A stretch of DNA of 6,665 nt from assembly GCA_009780445.1 (NCBI GenBank), contig WRAA01000114.1, forward strand, positions 1-6,665, given 5' to 3'. Under the pieces are notes generated by a model. The model saw only the letters and a list, made by a program, of their open reading frames with translations. It did no database searches and was not told the DNA's origin. The DNA is from Defluviitaleaceae bacterium (lineage in GTDB: Bacteria; Bacillota; Clostridia; Lachnospirales; WRAA01). Positions 1-6,510 of this stretch are shown here, piece after piece; the first letter of the stretch is position 1; each line of letters opens with the position of its first letter. Both the position numbers and the translations under genes were made by a program.

Positions 1-170
1 ATCGTGCCGACAAGAGCCGGCAGATCGCTGATGTCCAGCTCCAGAAACGCCGGGAAGATGGGCAGCGTAAGGTACAGAAACTTCATCATCAGTGATAGCA
101 GGCTAAGCACGGCGATGTTCACCAGCTTGTAGGTTGTCAGTGCGCCCTTTGGCGCGATGGCATGGTTCAT
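1..170 (-). CDS. ribU: Riboflavin ECF transporter S component RibU (5' part only)
   Basis: This is the first 56 codons of a minus-strand gene whose 3' end lies beyond the window. RibU is the membrane-embedded substrate-binding component of an energy-coupling factor transporter; it captures riboflavin and works with the shared EcfA/EcfA'/EcfT module. The visible protein starts MNHAIAPKGALTTYKLVNIA, then enters a hydrophobic first helix (about residues 17-38). Residues 37-55 read PIFPAFLELDISDLPALVG, which matches the conserved FP-x-FL-x-LD-(F/I)-SD-(V/L)-PAL signature of RibU/YpaA proteins. The start ATG (168-170) has an AGAGGAG ribosome binding site (178-184) 7 nt upstream. An FMN riboswitch with terminator lies in the leader, which independently supports a flavin-related product. 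The S-component family is a confident call; riboflavin specificity rests mainly on the riboswitch and the SD-x-PAL motif. Confidence 0.87.
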   Translation of the reverse strand, partial: MNHAIAPKGALTTYKLVNIAVLSLLSLMMKFLYLTLPIFPAFLELDISDLPALVGT

Positions 171-201
171 GGGTATTCTCCTCTGCGAAATATTATTGGC
201 C

Positions 202-363
202 AGACCTCTTGCACAACCGGCAAATGCCAGATTTGCGCGTCAGTTTTTCGTTAGGCTAGGAGCTGACGACGCCGCGAACCCACAGGGTTCGTTAGAAGGA
301 AGCGACGACGCATAACGGAAAACTGACCGCAAAGATGGCGTTTGACGGTTGTGCAAGAGGTCT
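202..363. repeat. 162-bp palindromic, MITE-like inverted repeat element
   Basis: Two arms of about 51-52 nt (202-253 and 313-363) are near-perfect inverted repeats. Both, read inward, begin agacctcttgcacaaccg and end gtta, with only a few mismatches and single-base indels between. The roughly 59-nt centre contains a smaller hairpin, GAACCC (276-281) / GGGTTC (285-290). There is no transposase or other credible coding sequence inside. Long terminal inverted repeats around a short non-coding centre are the usual build of a miniature inverted-repeat transposable element, probably mobilised by an unrelated full-length insertion sequence. I could not see a convincing target-site duplication at the edges, so the exact ends and the mobile nature are inference. 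In the ribU transcript the element would fold into a very long stem just upstream of the ribosome binding site. Confidence 0.72.
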
Positions 364-384
364 TGTACTGCCTGCGAAGCGCAA

Positions 385-416
385 ACAAAAAAGCCCAATA
401 ATACCCAAGGGCTTGC
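385..416 (-). terminator. Intrinsic terminator of the FMN riboswitch (expression platform)
   Basis: Read on the minus strand, AAGCCC (409-414) pairs with GGGCTT (391-396) around a 12-nt loop, followed at once by a run of T residues. It lies about 40 nt downstream of the aptamer, where a transcription-terminating expression platform is expected. By analogy with ribD/ribU leaders, FMN binding should favour this hairpin and stop transcription before ribU. I did not identify the competing antiterminator with certainty. Confidence 0.8.
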
Positions 417-454
417 ACATAGACACCACGCGCGATAAGTGCCGCCGGCGTGTA

Positions 455-641
455 TGACTTCTCTCATCCAGACTTAGAAGGCCGCGCCTTCATCACTGTC
501 GGTTTTGGAGTTTCACCAAATCAACGGTAGCATTCTAGTAGATTCACTACAGCATCCCGCTCGCGGACTGTTATAGCTGTTCCGGTTGAAAACCTGAACA
601 GCTATACCGCCGGTAGGGGTTCTCACCCTGCCCCGAAGTAT
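455..641 (-). ncRNA. FMN riboswitch (RFN element)
   Basis: The reverse complement carries the conserved blocks of the RFN element in order. The 5' side has CTTCGGGGCAGGGTGAGAAC, CCCTACCGGCGGTA and, after a variable hairpin, AGTCCGCGAGCG. The 3' side has TTGATTTGGTGAAACTCC, AAACCGACAGTGATGAAGG and GTCTGGATGAGAGAAG. The closing P1 helix can form between ACTTC (5' side, 635-639) and GAAGT (3' side, 457-461). The RNA binds flavin mononucleotide and controls flavin synthesis or uptake genes; here it precedes ribU and is followed by an intrinsic terminator, so it is probably an off-switch at the transcription level. The variable arm is a perfect 11-bp stem (572-582 with 596-606). Outer boundaries are approximate by a few bases. 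Confidence 0.96.
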
Positions 642-649
642 CTGTTACC

Positions 650-677
650 ATTGTAACACATCACCAGAATTAGTCAA
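650..677 (-). promoter_or_regulatory. Sigma-A-type promoter of the ribU leader
   Basis: On the minus strand, TTGACT (672-677) is followed after 16 nt by TACAAT (650-655); each hexamer has one mismatch to the housekeeping consensus. Initiation about 7 nt downstream would start the RNA near position 643, right at the 5' edge of the FMN aptamer, which strongly supports this assignment. Confidence 0.8.
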
Positions 678-698
678 GTGCGAAATTATAGGACACAC

Positions 699-727
699 TC
701 GACAAACTTAAACGTATGTGCTATATT
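699..727 (+). promoter_or_regulatory. Possible sigma-A promoter for dprA-topA-codY
   Basis: TCGACA (699-704), a 17-nt spacer and TATATT (722-727) give one mismatch in each hexamer. The predicted start of transcription (about 734) is only some 7-13 nt from the GTG codons preferred for dprA and would leave out the GGTGGA ribosome binding site at 728-733. So either the message is almost leaderless or transcription really starts further upstream. Treat as tentative. Confidence 0.4.
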
Positions 728-733
728 GGTGGA
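728..733 (+). promoter_or_regulatory. Ribosome binding site deciding the dprA start
   Basis: GGTGGA lies 7 nt before the GTG at 741. It is the only Shine-Dalgarno-like sequence near the 5' end of the frame. The more upstream in-frame GTG at 678 has none and would place coding sequence over the -35 box of the opposing ribU promoter. Confidence 0.5.
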
Positions 734-740
734 AAACTTT

Positions 741-1862
741 GTGGGCGTGATTACGATAAGCGGACAGAACTACAACCTGTGGCTACACAGCCTCAGCGGC
801 ATTGGCGACGGCAAGATAGAGCGGATCTTGGGCGTGTTCAAGGACGCCCGGAGCGTGTTTGGGGCAAGCAGCCGCGATCTTGCTAAAATTGAAGGCTTGA
901 CAAACGACAACATTAAAAATATAGTAGATAGTGCTAATGACGAGTATTTGGCGGAATGTTCGGATATGCTGCGGCGTGCCGGCGCATCGTTTGTGTCGCG
1001 TTTTGACGAAGCTTATCCCGCCTTGCTGAAAGAGATCGACAAGCCGCCGTTCGGCCTGTTTGTGAAGGGACGGCTGCCGGACGACGACGCGGTGAAGGTC
1101 GCCATTGTGGGCTCGCGCAGGTGCAGTGAGTACGGCAGGAGCGTTGCGTACAAGCTGGCGAACGAGCTTGCCGCCGCGGGTGTCGTGGTCGTAAGCGGTT
1201 TTGCGCGCGGCATTGACAGCGTGGCGCACCGGGGCGCGCTGCAGGCCGGCGGCTCCACGATAGGCGTGCTGGGCTGTGGCGTGGACGTATGTTATCCCGC
1301 GGAGAACCACATGCTGATGGAGGACATGGCGGCTTTAGGCTGCCTGATCTCGGCATATCCGCCCGGCACGAAGCCGCTTCCCGCATATTTTCCCGCGCGA
1401 AACAGAATAATAAGCGGGCTGTGCCAAGCCCTGGTGGTTGTGGAAGCGGGATTTAAGAGCGGCACGCTGATAACCGTGGGGCAGGCTCTGGACCAGGGGC
1501 GCGAGGTCTTTGCGGTGCCCGGCAACGCGCTCTCGAAGCTTAGCGAAGGCACCAACATGCTTATCAAGGAAGGCGCGGCCGTGGCCACCTGTGCCGACGA
1601 TATCCTGTCGGAACTGCGCGTGGAAAGGCCTACCGCTTCGGAAAGCCGCTTCGGCAGGCTGTCCGCGCCCGATACATCCGGGCTTGACGAGCATGAACTA
1701 ATCGTTTTCGAATGTATCAGCAATACGCACGAAGCGGGGTTCGACCACATAGCCGAGACAACAGGGCTGGCCGCGCATACACTAAACCATATCCTTGTGA
1801 TGCTGGAGATGAAGGGGCTTGTGGAAAAACTGCCCGGTCTGCGGTATGTGGCAAGAAGTTGA
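741..1862 (+). CDS. dprA: DNA-processing protein DprA (Smf)
   Basis: DprA binds incoming single-stranded DNA in the cytoplasm and loads RecA during natural transformation; it is widespread also in species not known to be competent. With the GTG start at 741 the protein has 373 residues, normal for the family. An N-terminal helix-hairpin-helix-like segment contains WLHSLSGIGDGK (about residues 14-25). The Rossmann-like core follows: VGSRRCSEYG (123-132), SGFARGIDSVAH (152-163), the GCGVDVCYP block, FPARNRIISG (217-226), SGTLIT (240-245), and GREVFAVPGN. The C-terminal 55 residues (about 316-370) fit the winged-helix DprA_WH domain. The frame is open back to a GTG at 678, but that start has no ribosome binding site; the GTG at 747 is also possible. 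The TGA stop is 12 bp before topA, with which it is presumably cotranscribed. Family assignment is very secure; the start is not. Confidence 0.96.
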   Translation: MGVITISGQNYNLWLHSLSGIGDGKIERILGVFKDARSVFGASSRDLAKIEGLTNDNIKNIVDSANDEYLAECSDMLRRAGASFVSRFDEAYPALLKEIDKPPFGLFVKGRLPDDDAVKVAIVGSRRCSEYGRSVAYKLANELAAAGVVVVSGFARGIDSVAHRGALQAGGSTIGVLGCGVDVCYPAENHMLMEDMAALGCLISAYPPGTKPLPAYFPARNRIISGLCQALVVVEAGFKSGTLITVGQALDQGREVFAVPGNALSKLSEGTNMLIKEGAAVATCADDILSELRVERPTASESRFGRLSAPDTSGLDEHELIVFECISNTHEAGFDHIAETTGLAAHTLNHILVMLEMKGLVEKLPGLRYVARS

Positions 1863-1874
1863 GCAGGAGAGGCC

Positions 1875-3956
1875 ATGAAGAGAAAGCTTGTAATAGTAGA
1901 ATCGCCCGCGAAGGCCAAGACGCTGAAGAAGTTTCTGGGAAGCGGGTATAAGATAGAGGCTTGCGTAGGCCATGTGCGGGACCTGCCGAAGTCCCAGCTG
2001 GGCATTGATGTGGATGAGGACTATGACCCCAAGTACATCACCATCCGCGGCAAGGGCAAGCTTCTGGCGAAGCTGCGCAAGGAAGCCAAGAATTCCGACA
2101 TAGTATACCTTGCGACGGATCCGGACCGCGAGGGCGAGGCCATCAGCTGGCACCTTATGAGCGCGCTGAATCTGGACGAGGACAAGACCACGCGCATCAC
2201 CTTCAACGAGATCACCAAGAAGGCCGTGACCAAGGCCGTGAAGGAAGCGCGGAAGATCGACATGAACCTTGTGGACGCACAGCAGGCGCGGCGCGGGCTG
2301 GATCGCATCGTGGGCTACAAGATCAGCCCGCTGTTGTGGAAGAAGGTTAAGAAGGGGTTAAGCGCGGGGCGTGTGCAGTCTGTCGCGCTGAAAATGATCT
2401 GCGACAGGGAAGAGGAAGTGGAGAGCTTCGTTCCCGTGGAATACTGGAGCATCGAGGCTTTGTTCGGCGCGGGCAAGGCCGCCTTTGCGGCGAAGTTTGC
2501 GGGTGACGCCTCCGGCAAGGCAGAGCTTCACACCAAGGAGCAGTGCGACGAAGTACTGGCCAAGCTAAAGGGCGCGAAGTTCAAGGTGGCCGACGTAAAG
2601 AAGGGTACACGCACGCGCAAGCCGCCCGCCGCGTTTATCACATCAACACTACAGCAGGAAGCATCGAAGTACCTGGGTTATGCCACGCAAAAGACCATGA
2701 TGGCGGCGCAGATGCTCTACGAAGGCGTGGAGACGGGCAGCGGCGTGCAGGGTCTGATAACATACATGAGAACCGACTCCACACGCATCTCCGACGAAGG
2801 TTTCGAGAACTTAAAAGCATTTGTGCTGAACAACTACGGCGCGGAATACGCCAACGAGACCAAGGTCGAACACAAGTCCAAACGCGCAAGCCAGGACGCG
2901 CACGAGGCTATCCGCCCGACGGACGTAGAGCTTACGCCCGCCGACCTGAAACCGCACCTCAGCGCGGAGTGCTTCAAGCTCTACAAGCTGATCTGGGAAC
3001 GCTTCGTCGCAAGCCAGATGAAACCCGCCGTGTTCGACACGGTGAGCGCGAATATCGAGGCCAAGGGTTATGTGTTCCGCGCAAGCGGCTCCCTCCTGCG
3101 CTTCGACGGCTTCCTGCGCGTGTATTCGCGGCTGGATGACGACGAGCAGTCCCCCGCCAAGATCCCCGAACTGACCGCCGGCGAGGTTCTAAAGCCCTCC
3201 GCCGTTAACGCCCACCAGCACTTCACACAGCCGCCGCCAAGGTACTCCGAGGCACTGCTAGTCAAGACCATGGAGGATCTGGACATCGGCCGCCCATCCA
3301 CCTACGCCGCAACAATCTCCACCATTGTAAAGCGCAGGTACGTGGCCAAGCAGGACAAGGTGTTCTACCCCACGGAGCTTGGCGAGATCGTCAACGACAT
3401 CATGAAGAACAATTTCGAGGACATCGTAGACATCGACTTCACCGCCAAGATGGAAGAGGATCTGGACAAGGTGGAGGACGGCGGGTTGTTCTGGAAGGAG
3501 GTCATCCGCCGGTTCTACCCGGGCTTTCGCGAAAAGATCGAGCTTGCCGAGGCCAGGGTGGGCGAAGTTGAGATCAAGGACGAGGTAACGGAGCATCTCT
3601 GCGAGGACTGCGGCCGTTACCTGGTGATCAAGTACGGGCGGTTCGGCAAGTTCCTGGCCTGCCCCGGCTTCCCGGACTGCCGCTACACAAAACCCTTCTT
3701 CGAGGAAGCCGGCGTGGACTGCCCCGAGTGCGGCTCCAAGGTGCTGATCAAGAAGTCCAAAAACGGCCGGAAGTACTTCGGCTGCGAAAACAACCCCGAG
3801 TGCGCCTTCCTGTCGTGGAACAAACCCACCGGCATGAAGTGCCCCAAGTGCCGGAGCGTGCTGATCGAAAAAGGAAGGAAGCCGGTGCGTATCGTGTGTA
3901 CAGGCGAGAAATGCGGCTATTCTGAGGAGAAGCAGGAAGCTGACGGCGATGAATAG
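1875..3956 (+). CDS. topA: DNA topoisomerase I (type IA)
   Basis: This enzyme relaxes negative supercoils by a transient 5'-phosphotyrosine break in one strand, with Mg2+. The protein is complete, 693 residues, as usual in Firmicutes. The Toprim domain starts KLVIVESPAKAKT (4-16), with the catalytic Glu at 9, and carries the acidic motif TDPDREGE (81-88). LSAGRVQSVALK (162-173) is the typical gate motif, and the active-site tyrosine is Tyr297 in GLITYMRTDSTRIS. DAHEAIRPT (341-349) and GRPSTYA (472-478) are further family blocks. The C-terminus has three four-cysteine zinc fingers: Cys576/579/596/602, Cys616/619/637/643 and Cys656/659/675/680, all intact. The ATG has AGGAG (1865-1869) 5 nt upstream. 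It follows dprA by 12 bp, the common Firmicutes order smf-topA, and its last codons overlap codY. Confidence 0.99.
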   Translation: MKRKLVIVESPAKAKTLKKFLGSGYKIEACVGHVRDLPKSQLGIDVDEDYDPKYITIRGKGKLLAKLRKEAKNSDIVYLATDPDREGEAISWHLMSALNLDEDKTTRITFNEITKKAVTKAVKEARKIDMNLVDAQQARRGLDRIVGYKISPLLWKKVKKGLSAGRVQSVALKMICDREEEVESFVPVEYWSIEALFGAGKAAFAAKFAGDASGKAELHTKEQCDEVLAKLKGAKFKVADVKKGTRTRKPPAAFITSTLQQEASKYLGYATQKTMMAAQMLYEGVETGSGVQGLITYMRTDSTRISDEGFENLKAFVLNNYGAEYANETKVEHKSKRASQDAHEAIRPTDVELTPADLKPHLSAECFKLYKLIWERFVASQMKPAVFDTVSANIEAKGYVFRASGSLLRFDGFLRVYSRLDDDEQSPAKIPELTAGEVLKPSAVNAHQHFTQPPPRYSEALLVKTMEDLDIGRPSTYAATISTIVKRRYVAKQDKVFYPTELGEIVNDIMKNNFEDIVDIDFTAKMEEDLDKVEDGGLFWKEVIRRFYPGFREKIELAEARVGEVEIKDEVTEHLCEDCGRYLVIKYGRFGKFLACPGFPDCRYTKPFFEEAGVDCPECGSKVLIKKSKNGRKYFGCENNPECAFLSWNKPTGMKCPKCRSVLIEKGRKPVRIVCTGEKCGYSEEKQEADGDE

Positions 3957-4659
3957 GCTGTTGGAGTTTGTTGACAGCACCTATACTTCCCTTGCGCGCT
4001 TCCGCAGTTTCGGCGAGGCCGTGCGGGGGATAAACACCCTTGTAAGCCGGCACACCGGCGCGGATTCCTTCGTGTTCCAAGAATCGGCGGAGGGTGCCGC
4101 CGCCGCACAGCTCTGTGACGGCGGCACGCCCAGCCCCGATGAAGTGCGCGAGATCCGCGCGGCCGCGGCTTCTGTGATACAGGTCAGCCTGAACACCTTG
4201 GTGTTGGGCAGGCCGGCTCTTGTTGTGCCGATAATCGCGGGCGGCGGGCGGCTTGGCGTGCTTGTGGCCATACGCGGAGACGAGTTTTCGCCCGAAGAGC
4301 TGATGATAGGCGAGGCCGCGGCGTCCATGCTTTCCGCAAACATCCGCGCCATCGTCAACGAGCGCGACGCGCTGGAGATGAAGGACGCCTCCGCCGTGAG
4401 GGCGGCTCTGGGCACGTTAAGCTATTCCGAACTGGAGGCCGCCGCGGAGGTCTTTCGCCGCCTTAGCGCGGACGAAGGCAGCATCGTCGCGTCCAGGATC
4501 GCGGCCGAAAGCGGGGCCACGCGATCAGCCATCGTCAACGCGCTTCGCAAGCTGGAATCCGCCGGCCTGCTGGAATCCCACTCCATGGGCGTGAAAGGCA
4601 CCTTCATAAAGCTGCGCACAACCCTGCTGCGCGACGAACTGCGCAAGTTCACAAAATAA
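3949..4659 (+). CDS. codY: CodY-type global transcriptional regulator, shortened sensor domain
   Basis: CodY is a dimeric DNA-binding repressor that senses branched-chain amino acids (and often GTP) and controls stationary-phase, nutrient and virulence genes in low-GC Gram-positives. The C-terminal part is unmistakable: TLSYSELEAA (156-165) begins the linker helix, and the winged helix-turn-helix spans about 180-221 with the conserved IVNALRKLESAGLLES (195-210) and MGVKGTFIK (213-221). The N-terminal GAF-like domain is recognisable at VVPIIAGGGRLGVL (92-105) but is divergent. At 236 residues the protein is some 20-25 shorter than the usual roughly 260, and the loss falls between about residues 45 and 90, where ligand-contacting segments of canonical CodY lie. 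AGGAAG (3934-3939) inside topA precedes the ATG by 9 nt, and the gene overlaps the topA stop by 8 bp, suggesting translational coupling. Family is secure; ligand response is uncertain. Confidence 0.93.
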   Translation: MNRLLEFVDSTYTSLARFRSFGEAVRGINTLVSRHTGADSFVFQESAEGAAAAQLCDGGTPSPDEVREIRAAAASVIQVSLNTLVLGRPALVVPIIAGGGRLGVLVAIRGDEFSPEELMIGEAAASMLSANIRAIVNERDALEMKDASAVRAALGTLSYSELEAAAEVFRRLSADEGSIVASRIAAESGATRSAIVNALRKLESAGLLESHSMGVKGTFIKLRTTLLRDELRKFTK

Positions 4660-4691
4660 TTTCTAACCTACGGCAAGCAATAGGGTGGCCT

Positions 4692-4796
4692 ATGGCAGGA
4701 AAACTACGCAAAGGCACAAAGCCAGAATACACCCTCAAGAGCGACGTTCTGTTCAAGATGCTCATTCAAAGCGGGACATCTTTTACGGGCATATAG
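4692..4796 (+). pseudogene. N-terminal remnant of an Rpn-family PD-(D/E)XK nuclease/transposase
   Basis: ATG to TAG encodes only 34 residues. Residues 7-24 (KGTKPEYTLKSDVLFKML) resemble the N-terminus of Rpn/PDDEXK_2 recombination-promoting nucleases, often annotated as putative transposases, which typically begin with a basic stretch followed by (L)K-x-D-x-(L/V)FK-x-(L/V)F. After KML the similarity stops and the frame closes 10 codons later, so the catalytic PD-(D/E)XK core is entirely missing. Such proteins are normally around 250-300 residues. The reading is from family memory, not a search, and the match is short; it could also be a chance small ORF. If correct, it is the scar of a mobile or recombination-associated gene lost by deletion downstream of codY. 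Confidence 0.55.
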
Positions 4797-4797
4797 T

Positions 4798-4862
4798 TTT
4801 AGGGAGCGAAATCCCGCCAAATACAGAACGCCGCTCAGCCGAGCGGCGTTCTGTTCCCTAAA
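4798..4862. terminator. Nested hairpin, likely bidirectional terminator
   Basis: CAGAACGCCGCTC (4824-4836) and GAGCGGCGTTCTG (4841-4853) form a perfect 13-bp GC-rich stem with a 4-nt loop. Outside it, TTTAGGGA (4798-4805) and TCCCTAAA (4855-4862) are a second perfect 8-bp inverted repeat. The stem lies between converging genes, so it could end codY transcription from the left and the sipL-like transcript from the right. The T-tracts are weak on both sides (TTCCCTAAAT on plus, TATTT on minus), which tempers the call as a classical intrinsic terminator. Confidence 0.68.
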
Positions 4863-4943
4863 TCGGTTTACTGCCGGAGTAACATATTTTGGTGTACATC
4901 GTTATTACAGCTAAATCAGGTTCTAAAGGGATTTCGTTAATTG

Positions 4944-6503
4944 TTACCGCAGAAGCAGGAGTTTCTGGCCTTGCTCCAGCCCCTTGGGGTTCTCCAGCTC
5001 GTTCAGCTTGATCAGGCCGTCGATGGAGGTGTTGTACCGCTTTGCGATATCCCAGAGGCTGTCTCCGCGCTGGACGACGTACAGCACCATGCTGGCCATG
5101 GAGCCAAGCCGCGCCGGCTCGATATCCGCGAAGCCGATGTCCGTGATCATGTTGCACTGCCGTTCATCCACAACCTGTATGCCGAAGGAGAGCAGGAAGC
5201 GCAGCTCCACCTCCGACGTGCTTAGCATGTTGAAGCCCACGTGGTCGTTGGAGAGATCCATCACGATCGCCATGCCCGGCGTACTGCCCTTGGTGTCAAT
5301 CAGCTGGCGAAACGGCAGGACTGTCTTGTGCGAAAACAGCGGGATGTCGTCGTTCTCCGCGACGTAGAGGATGTCGGCCTCGATAATACCTTCCACGACA
5401 ACCTTGTCGTCAAGCACCTTGCACTCGTCGACGGTGGGCTTGCCGCTTACCCGCAGGATCGAGAGCATCGGCGGCGCGTCGGCCGGCAGCTGCACCACTT
5501 CCTTGAAGGGGCATTGGTTCTTGTTGCGGCTGACAAGGCGCGGGTACTTGATGGGCGTTTTCGAGATGTCGAGATCCATGTCGATGCAGTACGCGTCCTC
5601 CAGCACATCCAGATTCTCCACGGAATGCACCTTGGCCACCACGCCCAGGGTGATGTCCACGTCGATCACGCGGTCCTCGCCGTCTGCGTCAGTGGCGACC
5701 TGCGTGTGAATGTTCTGCACGGAGAGGGATACGTCGGCCACCATATCCTCCCGCGCCGCGTCCACTTCCAGCACGCTTGAAAAGGGCAGCTCGTTCTCGA
5801 TAATCTCGATAAGGCGGCCTTCCTCCTGCTCGCAGTACAGTGTCGTCACCACAAGCTCGCCGTTCACCGTAACCCGGCCGCCGCTCACGCGCACGTCCTG
5901 CCGCCCAAGAGCCGCATAGGTTTGCAGTATCCCGCCGATATTCGGCTTGCCCGCGGGTATGCCGAAGGTCTCGCGAATGTTTAAACGGTCTACGCGGTTT
6001 TCCACGCGGCGGTTGATCGCCAGGCCGGTCTTTAGAAGCTGGTTGGCCGGTATGCCGCTGATGTCCACCACGACTTCGTGTTCTTCGGTGCGCTCGCAGT
6101 TGATGCTTACGTCCGCCACCGCGCGGTAGCTGATCTTGCGGTCGTTGACCATCTTGTAGTCCACATTTGTCAGCTCCGCCGTGACCTCCACCCACATGTC
6201 GCGGTTCACACCGTCGATGTTGATGAAGTCGTCGATAGACGTGCTTAGGCTCATGCTATGTACAGGTTTCGACGCGCCGCGCCCAAGGTACAGCACGGAA
6301 ATCTCCAGCCTGCCCATAAAGCTTACCCTGTCGGCGTTTACGTCGAACTTGTCTATGCACACCTTTGCGTCGCTCTGCAATATCACCGACATGTCGGGCT
6401 TTACGTCAGGCACTATTATGTCGCCCTCCAGCAGAACCTGGGTTGTACTGCGCCCAAGCTTCTGCTCCAGCACGATCTTCTCCTTGATAAGTTCATGTCC
6501 CAA
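4944..6503 (-). CDS. sipL: SPOCS (DUF3794)/LysM spore morphogenesis protein, SipL-like
   Basis: The product has 519 residues and no signal peptide or membrane helix. Three SPOCS-type (DUF3794) repeats are visible, each with a comparable beta-rich core: DRVSFMGRLEISVLY (58-72), GRVTVNGELVVTTLY (209-223) and DKVVVEGIIEADILY (366-380). A C-terminal LysM domain spans about 473-519: YVVQRGDSLWDIAKRYNTS followed by IDGLIKLNEL and the GLEQGQKLLL end. This architecture and length match SipL of Clostridioides difficile, a mother-cell protein that binds the spore coat ATPase SpoIVA through its LysM domain and anchors the coat, functionally replacing SpoVID. Other clostridial SPOCS/LysM paralogues exist, so orthology is an inference. 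Translation starts at TTG (6501-6503), behind a G6 tract 7 nt upstream; no in-frame ATG lies nearby. The gene faces codY tail to tail. Confidence 0.85.
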   Translation of the reverse strand: MGHELIKEKIVLEQKLGRSTTQVLLEGDIIVPDVKPDMSVILQSDAKVCIDKFDVNADRVSFMGRLEISVLYLGRGASKPVHSMSLSTSIDDFINIDGVNRDMWVEVTAELTNVDYKMVNDRKISYRAVADVSINCERTEEHEVVVDISGIPANQLLKTGLAINRRVENRVDRLNIRETFGIPAGKPNIGGILQTYAALGRQDVRVSGGRVTVNGELVVTTLYCEQEEGRLIEIIENELPFSSVLEVDAAREDMVADVSLSVQNIHTQVATDADGEDRVIDVDITLGVVAKVHSVENLDVLEDAYCIDMDLDISKTPIKYPRLVSRNKNQCPFKEVVQLPADAPPMLSILRVSGKPTVDECKVLDDKVVVEGIIEADILYVAENDDIPLFSHKTVLPFRQLIDTKGSTPGMAIVMDLSNDHVGFNMLSTSEVELRFLLSFGIQVVDERQCNMITDIGFADIEPARLGSMASMVLYVVQRGDSLWDIAKRYNTSIDGLIKLNELENPKGLEQGQKLLLLR

Positions 6504-6510
6504 ATTTGTT

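Larger units (their letters stand above)
4660..4943. other. Intergenic tract between convergent codY and sipL-like genes
   Basis: This 284-bp gap is more AT-rich in places than the flanking genes. It holds a small decayed coding fragment (4692-4796) and a strong nested hairpin (4798-4862). In the last 80 bases, up to the stop of the minus-strand gene, I see no recognisable gene, promoter or repeat. Confidence 0.6.

Noticed and set aside
240..467. Minus-strand 75-codon open frame in the ribU leader
   Set aside because: It runs through the riboswitch expression platform, the terminator and half of the palindromic element; its composition is not protein-like and non-coding features explain the sequence.
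685..690. Perfect TATAAT on the minus strand as a second ribU promoter
   Set aside because: No acceptable -35 hexamer is found 16-18 nt upstream, whereas the TTGACT-16-TACAAT pair fits and starts right at the aptamer.
678..740. N-terminal extension of DprA from the GTG at 678
   Set aside because: There is no ribosome binding site, it abuts the ribU -35 box, and the extra 21 residues do not resemble DprA N-termini, which begin shortly before the WL-x-SL-x-GIG segment.
783..1310. Long minus-strand frames opposite dprA, topA and codY
   Set aside because: These are antisense shadows typical of GC-rich coding DNA; the plus-strand proteins carry complete family motifs.
4858..5157. Minus-strand 99-codon frame overlapping the end of the sipL-like gene
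   Set aside because: Mostly a shadow frame of the SPOCS/LysM gene; only its last 29 codons are outside it and they match no family I recognise.
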